A stretch of DNA of 64,000 nt from Bacteroidota bacterium (GTDB lineage: Bacteria > Bacteroidota > Bacteroidia > Bacteroidales > Prolixibacteraceae), in assembly GCA_023251435.1 (NCBI GenBank), contig JAHEYU010000014.1:33525-97524 (forward strand), read 5' to 3'. Every line of letters starts with the position of its first letter. Within the stretch, counting starts at the first letter, position 1. Made by a program: the position numbers and the translations under genes. Shown here in pieces: positions 24,153-31,499 of this stretch. The notes below the pieces were generated by a model. It ran no database searches. It was not told where the DNA came from and saw nothing but the letters and a program-made list of their open reading frames with translations.

Positions 24153-24233
24153 TGGCATGATCCATGTTGAAAGTATAGTAATATCAAAAAGTCATTTAGA
24201 GTTGAATTATTTGTTTGAAGTAAAAAAAAGGAT

Positions 24234-25340
24234 ATGAAAACGACGATATCACTATTAATTATAAGCGCTATTCAGATAATTTCAGTTTCAGCCCAATCTT
24301 CCTGGCCCATCTTTCGCGGAAACCAGCAGCTTTCGGGTGCGATTTCTGCCAGTCTTCCGGAGAAACCTAAACTGTTGTCCTCGTTTCTAACGGGCGATGA
24401 CATTAAAGCTTCACCAGTTATTTCAGGGCAAACGATTTTCTGCGGATCGACCGACGGAACGATGTATGCTGTTGGGTTCGACGGAAAACTGAAATGGAAA
24501 TTCGACTCCGGAAATGCCATTGAAGCGCCGGCTTTACTGCTGGATGGTTCGGTTGTATTTGGTTCCCTCGATGGCCTGTTTTTCAGGCTAGACGAAAAGA
24601 CCGGAAAGCAAATCTGGAAATACAAGACAGATAACCAGATTATGGGCTCGGCCAACTGGCTGAAAATTGGTAGTCAATATCGGCTGGTGGTTGGCAGTTA
24701 CGATTATAACCTGCATGCGGTGGGTTTTGCAAAAGGCGACAGCATCTGGCAATACGAATCGGATAATTACATTAACGGAGCGCCTGGAATTTATGGTAAA
24801 AACGCGGTATTTGGCGGTTGCGACGGATTTGTGCATTTGGTGAACATCGAAACCGGAAAAGTGTTTAAAAAGATCAAGTTGGAAACCTACGTTGCTTCGT
24901 CGCCGGTTATTGACGGCAAGTTTGCTTACGTGGGCGATTACGAAGGCAAATTCTTTAGCATCGATTTGGAAGCTGGTAAAATCGCATGGATGTACGATGA
25001 TAAAGAGAAAAATCTGCCCTTCATCGCGTCTCCCGCTATAAGCGGTAATTTCATTGTTATCGGGAATCAGGATAAATTCATTTATTGTTTCGATAAAAGC
25101 ACAGGAAAAGTGGTTTGGAAAGTAAAAACCAGCAACCGCGTAGAATCGTCGTCAGTAATTGCCTCCGGAAAAGTAATTACAGGAACCATGGACGGAATGC
25201 TTTATATTCATGACCTGAAAACTGGCGCTGAAATGTGGAAATACGAATTGGGCAGTCCGATCATTGGAAATCCGGCAGTCGTTTCAGGAAAGATTGTGGT
25301 GGGTGCTGGCGACGGACGGATTTATATTTTTGGCAGCTAG
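24234..25340 (+). CDS. PQQ-like beta-propeller protein, exported (BamB-like blades)
   Basis: A 368-residue exported propeller with a signal peptide ending SVSAQ, then SSWPIFRGNQQLSGA. The blades are unusually regular, each about 40 residues with a G-K-x-x-W-K-x ending (DEKTGKQIWKYKT, DLEAGKIAWMYDD, DKSTGKVVWKVKT, DLKTGAEMWKYEL). It is the most BamB-like of the six propellers here but stands away from any outer-membrane assembly genes. It may belong with the redox cluster. The stop codon overlaps a 7-nt periodic inverted array that ends in a T-run. Confidence 0.8.
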   Translation: MKTTISLLIISAIQIISVSAQSSWPIFRGNQQLSGAISASLPEKPKLLSSFLTGDDIKASPVISGQTIFCGSTDGTMYAVGFDGKLKWKFDSGNAIEAPALLLDGSVVFGSLDGLFFRLDEKTGKQIWKYKTDNQIMGSANWLKIGSQYRLVVGSYDYNLHAVGFAKGDSIWQYESDNYINGAPGIYGKNAVFGGCDGFVHLVNIETGKVFKKIKLETYVASSPVIDGKFAYVGDYEGKFFSIDLEAGKIAWMYDDKEKNLPFIASPAISGNFIVIGNQDKFIYCFDKSTGKVVWKVKTSNRVESSSVIASGKVITGTMDGMLYIHDLKTGAEMWKYELGSPIIGNPAVVSGKIVVGAGDGRIYIFGS

Positions 25341-25405
25341 CAACTAGCCGCTAGCTCCTGGCTTTTTTGCCAGTTGCCAGTTGCCGGAAGCCAGCAGCTT
25401 TTTTT
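25332..25405 (+). terminator. 7-nt periodic inverted array acting as terminator (AGCTAGC-type)
   Basis: The forward arm AGCTAGC AACTAGC CGCTAGC TCCTGGC runs from inside the propeller stop codon. A TTTTT loop follows, then the complementary arm GCCAGTT GCCAGTT GCCGGAA GCCAGCAGC, and then T7. The arms pair imperfectly (about 19 of 31), but the layout is that of a Rho-independent terminator built from 7-mers. Confidence 0.6.
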
Positions 25406-25433
25406 GCAGATGTAATTCAATCATTCTTACGAT

Positions 25434-26720
25434 ATGAAAATCGCACAAATTATTCCGGGTTCGGGCGGTAGTTTCTACTGTGGAAACTGCATGCGCGACA
25501 GCAAATTTGTAAGGGCTTTAAAGGATTTGGGGCACGATACCATCAAGGTTCCTTTGTATCTCCCTATTTTCGACGATGCCCACGATCTGGACGAAGTTCC
25601 GGTTTTTTATGGCGCAGTTAACCTTTATCTCAAGCAGCAATTCCCGATTTTCAGGCACATGCCTGCGTTTATTGAACACGCACTCGACTCAAAAAGTGTG
25701 CTGGAAATGGCTGCCCGAAAGGCCGGTTCAACCCGCGCGAAAGGTCTGGAAGGCATGACCATTTCGATGTTGCTTGGAGAAGACGGAAATCAAAAAGAGG
25801 AGCTTGAACGTTTGGTAGATTGGCTGGCTGATGAGGCCAAACCCGATGTGGTTCACCTCTCGAATGCACTGCTGCTGGGGTTGGCTCATCGGATTAAACA
25901 GCGGATGAACATCACGGTGATTTGCTCACTTCAGGATGAAGATGTGTGGGTGGACGCCATGGAAGATCACTTTCGCAAAGAAGTCTGGGATTTAATGAGC
26001 GAACGCGGAAAAGATGTGGATGTTTTTATTCCGGTCAGCAATTATTTTGCTTCGGAAATACATCAGCGCATGACAATTTCTGAAAGTAAAATGCAAACCG
26101 TTCATCTGGGTGTTGATACGGCAGATTATTCGCCAAAACCGATTGCAGAAAAGGGGCTAATGATTGGTTACCTTTCGCGGATGTGCGACGAAAACGGACT
26201 GGCAGTTTTGGTTGATGCTTTTATTTTACTTCGGAAAGATCCGAAGTATTCGGCAGTTCAGCTTAAAATTACCGGAGGAAAAACCGGTGACGACCTGCAA
26301 TTCATTAAAGAGCAAAAACGAAAACTGGCCAAAGCAAAACTTGAAGTCGATGTATTTTGGGTCGATGAATTTGAAGGTGAAGAACGCCAAAAATTCTTCG
26401 ATTCGGTTCGCCTGATCTCGGTTCCGGTGTTGAATGGCGAAGCTTTCGGCTTGTACATGCTCGAAGCTATGGCTTCCGGAATTCCAATGGTTCAACCCGC
26501 TTTGGGTGCTTTCCCCGAAGTGATTGAAACCAGCGGCGGCGGAGTTGTTTACGGCGAAAATAAACCGGAATTATTGGCGAAAGCCCTTGGTGAACTCATT
26601 TTCGATGATGCCCGACTTCAGGAATTAAGCGCTTCCGGAATTGCCGGTGTAAAAGCTCATTTCGATATTCATGCACAAGCCAAAAAGATGGTTGCGGTTT
26701 ATGAAAGTGTTCTGAGCTAG
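25434..26720 (+). CDS. Glycosyltransferase family 4
   Basis: A 428-residue GT-B glycosyltransferase. The N-terminal domain starts with the nucleotide-sugar enzyme pattern AQIIPGSGGSFYCGNCMRD. The C-terminal domain shows GYLSRMCDENGLAVLVDAF, KITGG, and the donor-binding EAFGLYMLEAMASGIPMVQPALGAFPEVIE. It would transfer a sugar from an activated donor at the cytoplasmic face. No polysaccharide locus surrounds it, so the acceptor is unknown. The Cys-rich CGNCMRD start is shared by a subset of GT4 proteins of unknown function. Confidence 0.85.
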   Translation: MKIAQIIPGSGGSFYCGNCMRDSKFVRALKDLGHDTIKVPLYLPIFDDAHDLDEVPVFYGAVNLYLKQQFPIFRHMPAFIEHALDSKSVLEMAARKAGSTRAKGLEGMTISMLLGEDGNQKEELERLVDWLADEAKPDVVHLSNALLLGLAHRIKQRMNITVICSLQDEDVWVDAMEDHFRKEVWDLMSERGKDVDVFIPVSNYFASEIHQRMTISESKMQTVHLGVDTADYSPKPIAEKGLMIGYLSRMCDENGLAVLVDAFILLRKDPKYSAVQLKITGGKTGDDLQFIKEQKRKLAKAKLEVDVFWVDEFEGEERQKFFDSVRLISVPVLNGEAFGLYMLEAMASGIPMVQPALGAFPEVIETSGGGVVYGENKPELLAKALGELIFDDARLQELSASGIAGVKAHFDIHAQAKKMVAVYESVLS

Positions 26721-26809
26721 ACTTGGTGATTATTATTCGGTAGTTTATCCCCTTTCGGAAAAAAGTTTTATAGCTGGAATATTAATACCTTCATTTTACA
26801 CAACTCGCT

Positions 26810-27388
26810 ATGAATGAATTGAAATCCTTGTTCGATGGTGATGTATTTACCTACGTAATTCTTCCTTTACTTATTTTTCTTTCCCGTATAACCGATGTAA
26901 GTATCGGAACCATTCGCATTGTGATGGTTGCCAAAGGGCAAAAAATGATTGCTCCGATTCTCGGATTCTTTGAAGTACTCATCTGGCTGATTGCCATCAG
27001 CAAAATAATGCAGAACCTCGACAATTGGGTGTGTTATGTGGCTTACGGAGCAGGCTTTGCCACCGGAAATTACATCGGAATGATCATCGAGGAAAAACTT
27101 GCAATGGGCATCATTCAGCTTCAGATTATTACCCGTGTGGATGCGCATAAACTGATTGAAAAACTAAAAGCCGACGGTTACGGAATTACCCATCAGGAAG
27201 CCCACGGTGCCGTTGAAGATGTTTCGATTATCTATTCCATCGTAAAACGAAACGAGTTGCCTCACATTGTTGATATTATCCGTACCTACAATCCCAACGC
27301 GTTTTACTCCATTGCCGATGTCAAATTTGTAAACAAAGGCCTGTATTCGCAGGTAAATCCGATGCAGTACTGGCGAAAGGGGAAATAA
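26810..27388 (+). CDS. DUF2179/DUF5698 membrane protein (UPF0316)
   Basis: A 192-residue protein. Three transmembrane helices at the N-terminus (TYVILPLLIFLSRITDVSIGTIRIVMVAKG, then FFEVLIWLIAISKIM, then YVAYGAGFATGNYIGM) form the DUF5698 part. A cytoplasmic DUF2179 ferredoxin-like domain follows from about residue 105 (QIITRVDAHKLIEKLKADGYGITHQEAHG). DUF2179 domains probably bind a small ligand. Function unknown; the gene is conserved alone in many bacteria. Confidence 0.85.
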   Translation: MNELKSLFDGDVFTYVILPLLIFLSRITDVSIGTIRIVMVAKGQKMIAPILGFFEVLIWLIAISKIMQNLDNWVCYVAYGAGFATGNYIGMIIEEKLAMGIIQLQIITRVDAHKLIEKLKADGYGITHQEAHGAVEDVSIIYSIVKRNELPHIVDIIRTYNPNAFYSIADVKFVNKGLYSQVNPMQYWRKGK

Positions 27389-27890
27389 GTCTCAGTGTTC
27401 GGTCTCAGTAGGCAAGTTTCGTAATTCAGTATTGAAGTCAACACTTTTTAAGCAGCAGAGTTGCGAAATATTTGTAGTCAGTCGCAATTTAGTAATGAAG
27501 GTATATTATTGATTGTCAATCTAATTTTCTATTTTAATACTTTCCATTCGTTCAAATTCCCTGACATTTACAATTCTTCTTTTATGTAACTACATTTTTG
27601 AAGACCAATTCTTCTCCGTCCGAAAAGAGGGTTTTCCTTGAAAAAAGATTTCGTGCGGACGGTTTTCATTATCGCCTTTATGTCCGTTGCCTAAAGGCAA
27701 ACGGCAAAGGATATCGCTACAAATAATCAGTTTCGTTGATTAGAGCATTATCCTTTGCCGTCACATTCATGTGACGGACAGCAATCTCCACCAACATGTC
27801 AAGAGTGCCGTAGGTACGAAACATTCCGATTTCAATGTTCATCTTTTCCTTCAACTGTTTTAATTTGATTCATGTTGTATAATATACAAA
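27389..27890. other. Intergenic region with REP-like elements
   Basis: This 500-base gap has no supported gene. Its first 200 bases are AT-rich and unremarkable. From about 27600 it holds a partial reverse copy of the composite element (CGTCCGAAAAG...GTGCGGACGG) and then two GCGATATCCTTTGCCGT-type REP units facing each other. Confidence 0.5.
27680..27780. repeat. Pair of facing REP-like units
   Basis: One unit lies on the minus strand (ACGGCAAAGGATATCGC ending at 27717, stem TTGCCT/AGGCAA) and one on the plus strand (TATCCTTTGCCG from 27749, stem CCGTCACAT/ATGTGACGG at 27758-27777). The same frame occurs at 9674. The facing pair resembles the BIME arrangement of enterobacterial REPs. Confidence 0.55.
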
Positions 27891-27892
27891 GC

Positions 27893-27958
27893 GACTATAT
27901 TCTTAGTCAATAAAGACATCGAAATATTTGCGTGACTAATTTTATAGTCATACATTTG
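27893..27958 (+). promoter_or_regulatory. BlaI-type operators overlapping a Bacteroidota promoter
   Basis: Two inverted repeats share the half-site GACTA/TAGTC with a 6-base spacer: GACTATATTCTTAGTC (27893-27908) and TGACTAATTTTATAGTCA (27933-27950). Their centres are 41 bases apart, about four helical turns. The second lies between a TTTG -33 box (27927-27930) and a TACATTTG -7 box (27951-27958; 20-base spacer), so binding would block the promoter. The size and symmetry fit BlaI/MecI operators. This is expected to be autoregulation by the repressor encoded next. Confidence 0.75.
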
Positions 27959-27982
27959 TCATGAAGGATTGACAAAAATAAA

Positions 27983-28357
27983 ATGACAATTATGCAACTT
28001 ACAAAAGCTGAAGAACAGGTAATGCAACATTTGTGGGAAATGGGCGAAGGACTGGTTAAAGACATCCGCGACCGCTTCGACGAGCCAAAGCCCGTACGCA
28101 ACACGGTTTCCACCGTACTGCGAATCCTCGAAAAAAAGGAAATTGTTGCGCACCGTACCTATGGAAACGTGCATGTTTATTATCCTTTGGTTACCAAAGA
28201 GGAATATTCGAAAACACAGCTTTTTGGCTTAATGAAAAGCTACTTCAATAACTCGTTTCCGGCATTGGCTTCGTTCTTTGTCCGCGAAAAAGACCTGACC
28301 ATTCAGGATTTGGAACAATTGATGGAAGAAACCCGGAAAGAACTGTCGAAAGACTAA
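27983..28357 (+). CDS. BlaI/MecI/CopY-family repressor
   Basis: A 124-residue winged-helix repressor: LTKAEEQVMQHLWEMGEGLVKDI, then the recognition region RNTVSTVLRILEKKEIV, and a C-terminal dimerisation helix bundle. In this family a partner M56 metalloprotease senses a signal and cleaves or inactivates the repressor. Such a protein is encoded 10 bases downstream. The start could also be the ATG at 27992. The promoter directly upstream carries two matching operators. Confidence 0.9.
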   Translation: MTIMQLTKAEEQVMQHLWEMGEGLVKDIRDRFDEPKPVRNTVSTVLRILEKKEIVAHRTYGNVHVYYPLVTKEEYSKTQLFGLMKSYFNNSFPALASFFVREKDLTIQDLEQLMEETRKELSKD

Positions 28358-28367
28358 AACCAAAAAC

Positions 28368-31238
28368 ATGGAAGCATTGGCAACTTATTTGATTAAATCG
28401 TCAGTTTGGCTGACTGGTTTTGCTTTGGTTTACGCGCTGTTTCTCCGCAACGAGCGGTTCTTTGTTTTGAACCGCATCTACCTTGTTTCCGGGATTTTGA
28501 TCTCAATCATTTTTCCGTTTTTCACGTGGCATTACACGGTTTTATTGCCTGTTGTTCCTACTACTGAAGTTTTCGAACTACAGGTTCAGGGAATCGCGGA
28601 AGTGAGCGAACCGTTTCCATTTCAAAATGCGTTGCTATTGTCTTTTTATATTTCAGGAATTATTTACCTGACATTCAGAATTCTACGTCAAACACTTCCT
28701 GTTTTCCGGATTATCCGAAAATCAGAAACACAACACTTTAGCTCGGCAAAACTGATCCGTACTGCTGAATACCCCGCTTCGTTTTCATTTTTCTCGTTCG
28801 TATTTGTCAATCCTTCAATCGACGAAATCGAAACGAATGAAATTGTGAACCACGAACTGGAGCACATCAGGCAACAGCACTGGATTGATTTACTGCTATT
28901 TGAAGTCCTTCGCACGGTGCAATGGTTTAATCCTGCCATTTGGCTTTACGGCCATCTGATCAGGCAAAACCACGAATACCTGGCCGACGAGCGGGCGCTG
29001 CAGCGCAGTTCTAATCCAGCGATTTACCGTGCGGCTTTGCTGAACCAAATGTTCGGCGGACCGGTGATTTCACTGGCCAATTCGTTCAATTATTCACTCA
29101 ACAAAAAACGATTTAACATGATGAAACAAACCATAAGTTCACCAATCAGAAAACTAAAATTTTTATTGGTTTTGCCTCTCATAGCAGGTGTTTTCTATGC
29201 CTTTGCTGCTCCTGAATACAGGTTCGAAAATGCGACTGAAAATCAAGGCACTGAAAAGCCACTTTACTTTATTTCGAAGGAGAAAATTGATATTTCATTC
29301 ACCACACAGCTTCAAAAAAGCGATTTAGAAGCCATCAAGTCAGAATTAGCCAAAGTGGAATTACAGATTGATTATACCTCATTGGATTTTTCGGAAAATG
29401 GGAATTTAAAACAAATATCAGCTTCTGTAAAACGTTCAAGCGGAAGTGTCACTTTTACATCAGGAAACTTAACACCAACAAATTATCCAACATTTAAACT
29501 GGAGGCTGATGGAAGTTTCGGTATTTATTTTCAAAAAGCTGTAACGGGCAAAGTTATTGATGAAAACGGAAAACCACTGAAAGGTGCATCAGTTATTATT
29601 TCCGGCACAACCAGTGGAACTATAACCGATGCTAACGGTAATTTTAAATTAATATTCACCGACAACTTGCCAATTGTAATTTCGTATGTCGGCTTTGAAA
29701 GCCAAAAGGTACAACCCGATTTTGAAAAGGAGATGCTGATTACCATGAAGGGCGCAATCGTTTCGATTAAATTGGACGATCAGACTTCTGAAACCAGGAA
29801 AAAGGAACAAATTGATTTAAATAAATCGAATGTTCTGGTTATTATCGATGGAAAAGAATCGACAAAAGCAGAAATGGAGAAAATTAATCCGGACAAAATT
29901 GCGAGCATTGATGTTCTGAAAGACAAAGCTTCGGCTGAAAAATATGGAGAAAAAGGGAAAGATGGGGTGATTTTAATTAAGCTTAAAACAGATGATCAAT
30001 CTACTGCATCTCAAACCGTCAAAGTTCAGACAAATTCGCCATTGAAGTTTGGAAATACAGACGGCACAGGAAATCAGCCAATAATTGTAATTGATGGAAT
30101 AGTTTCTCCGGACACTAAAATGGAAGATATTAATCCGGAAACTATCCATTCGGTGAATGTATTAAAAGGTGAATCGACCGTTGCTAAATATGGAGAAAAA
30201 GGGAAAAATGGAGTTATTGAAATTACAACGAAAAAAGCAAGTGATGTCTTTTTCATTGTGGAAGAAATGCCGGAGTTTCCGGGAGGTCAGGAAGCCCTTC
30301 GTGCTTTTATAAAAGCTACAATGCAATATCCGGCAATTGCTAAAGTAAACGGGATTCAGGGAAAGGTATTCGTTAATTTCGTAGTTGCAAAAGATGGATG
30401 GGTGACCGATACAAAAATCATGAGAGGAGTTGATCCGTCGCTCGACAAAGAAGCATTGCGTATTGTGAATAATCTGCCTAAATGGAAACCCGGGAAGCAG
30501 CATGGTGAAGCTGTCAGAGTTTCTTATACAGTACCGGTCAATTTTCAACTTCAGGAGGGAAATACAAACAATGACAACCTTGCAGGCAGCGGCAACCCCG
30601 CCAAACCAACATTTACCATGGTGGAAGAAATGCCCCAATTCCCCGGCGGAGTCGAAGCTTTGAAAACCTACGTTGCGGCTTCAATGAAATATCCGGTCAT
30701 TGCCCTTGAGAATGGCATCCACGGACAAGTATTTGTGAAGTTTGTGGTCGATAAAACCGGGAATATCACCAATGCCAGGATATCTCGCGGTGTTGATCCA
30801 TCACTCGACAAGGAAGCTTTACGAATTGTAAATTCTTTGCCAAAATGGAAACCCGGCAAACAGAATGGCGAAGCAGTTGATGTGGCTTACGAAATGCCTG
30901 TAAATTTTATAATGCCTGCTGATTATCGTCCTATAAGTAGAGAAAAACTGAGAGCTACTGCCAATTCATACACAAAAAACAATAAAACATTAAAATTAAG
31001 TATTGTTCCAAATCCAACAAGTGACGATGCGAGAATTACATTAGATTGTTCAGTATCATCAAACAAGCTGGAAATAAGTGTTTATGACAGTTCTGGAAAA
31101 TTAATCAAGAATGCATCTAGAAATGGTTCGACTTTTTCACTATCGATTAACAAGCTTTCACCTGGAATCTATCTTGTGGTCGGCATAGACAGCGAAAATC
31201 AATTAAAGGTAACGAGTCAACTTGTAGTAAACCAATGA
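28368..31238 (+). CDS. M56 (BlaR1-like) metallopeptidase fused to carboxypeptidase-regulatory, two TonB and T9SS-sorting domains
   Basis: A 956-residue mosaic. The N-terminal 270 residues are an M56 membrane protease with four hydrophobic segments and the zinc motif HELEH (about residue 162), followed by HEYLADERAL. A CarboxypepD_reg-like domain follows (about 388-460, VTGKVIDENGKPLKGASVIISG). Then come two plug-like repeats (VLVIIDGKESTKAEMEKINPDKIASIDVLK and IIVIDGIVSPDTKMEDINPETIHSVNVLK), two TonB C-terminal domains (about 628-728 and 748-850, both with EEMPxFPGG and PSLDKEALRIVN) and a T9SS type A tail (PNPTSDDARITL...SPGIYLV). It should receive a signal at the inner membrane and act on the BlaI repressor. 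Having a T9SS tail on an inner-membrane sensor is odd. Confidence 0.85.
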   Translation: MEALATYLIKSSVWLTGFALVYALFLRNERFFVLNRIYLVSGILISIIFPFFTWHYTVLLPVVPTTEVFELQVQGIAEVSEPFPFQNALLLSFYISGIIYLTFRILRQTLPVFRIIRKSETQHFSSAKLIRTAEYPASFSFFSFVFVNPSIDEIETNEIVNHELEHIRQQHWIDLLLFEVLRTVQWFNPAIWLYGHLIRQNHEYLADERALQRSSNPAIYRAALLNQMFGGPVISLANSFNYSLNKKRFNMMKQTISSPIRKLKFLLVLPLIAGVFYAFAAPEYRFENATENQGTEKPLYFISKEKIDISFTTQLQKSDLEAIKSELAKVELQIDYTSLDFSENGNLKQISASVKRSSGSVTFTSGNLTPTNYPTFKLEADGSFGIYFQKAVTGKVIDENGKPLKGASVIISGTTSGTITDANGNFKLIFTDNLPIVISYVGFESQKVQPDFEKEMLITMKGAIVSIKLDDQTSETRKKEQIDLNKSNVLVIIDGKESTKAEMEKINPDKIASIDVLKDKASAEKYGEKGKDGVILIKLKTDDQSTASQTVKVQTNSPLKFGNTDGTGNQPIIVIDGIVSPDTKMEDINPETIHSVNVLKGESTVAKYGEKGKNGVIEITTKKASDVFFIVEEMPEFPGGQEALRAFIKATMQYPAIAKVNGIQGKVFVNFVVAKDGWVTDTKIMRGVDPSLDKEALRIVNNLPKWKPGKQHGEAVRVSYTVPVNFQLQEGNTNNDNLAGSGNPAKPTFTMVEEMPQFPGGVEALKTYVAASMKYPVIALENGIHGQVFVKFVVDKTGNITNARISRGVDPSLDKEALRIVNSLPKWKPGKQNGEAVDVAYEMPVNFIMPADYRPISREKLRATANSYTKNNKTLKLSIVPNPTSDDARITLDCSVSSNKLEISVYDSSGKLIKNASRNGSTFSLSINKLSPGIYLVVGIDSENQLKVTSQLVVNQ

Positions 31239-31260
31239 TATAATGAATGAAAAACTTATA

Positions 31261-31304
31261 CAAGTAACAAGGCGATCATCTTTCAACGATCGCCTTGTTA
31301 CTTG
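31261..31304. terminator. rnpB-type terminator hairpin, copy T1
   Basis: A perfect 17-bp stem CAAGTAACAAGGCGATC/GATCGCCTTGTTACTTG with loop ATCTTTCAAC. The core stem from AACAAGGCGATC and the whole loop are identical to copies at 34799 and 35789. It is symmetric enough to stop transcription in both directions. It lies 22 bases past the M56 stop. Confidence 0.8.
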
Positions 31305-31313
31305 TAATAAAAC

Positions 31314-31345
31314 GCAACCCTGTAAGCCGGGTTTGGTACCTGCTG
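31314..31345 (-). pseudogene. Relic of the rnpB 3' end
   Basis: GCAACCCTGTAAGCCGGGTT matches the 3' terminus of the intact RNase P RNA gene at 35840 (GCAAACCTGTAAGCCGGGTT) at 19 of 20 bases. It sits at the same distance from its terminator hairpin as the real one. Beyond 31334 the match fades. It marks a duplicated rnpB 3' end. Confidence 0.7.
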
Positions 31346-31499
31346 ATTGGCCGACCTCTCCTTTTTAGTTTTTCGTTGTATTTATTGGTTTTTGCTTATC
31401 CTGTGCAGTTTATCCTACCGAATATGCATCTTGTCAGTTTATTATTTTAAATTGGATGCCCAAAGGTTTACTTTGACGAAACCTTTAAACAACCCGATT

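Noticed and set aside
31347-31499. Longer N-terminus of the histidine kinase from the ORF track
   Set aside because: The extra 51 codons translate the rnpB relic and spacer. The ATG at 31500 begins a proper signal peptide.
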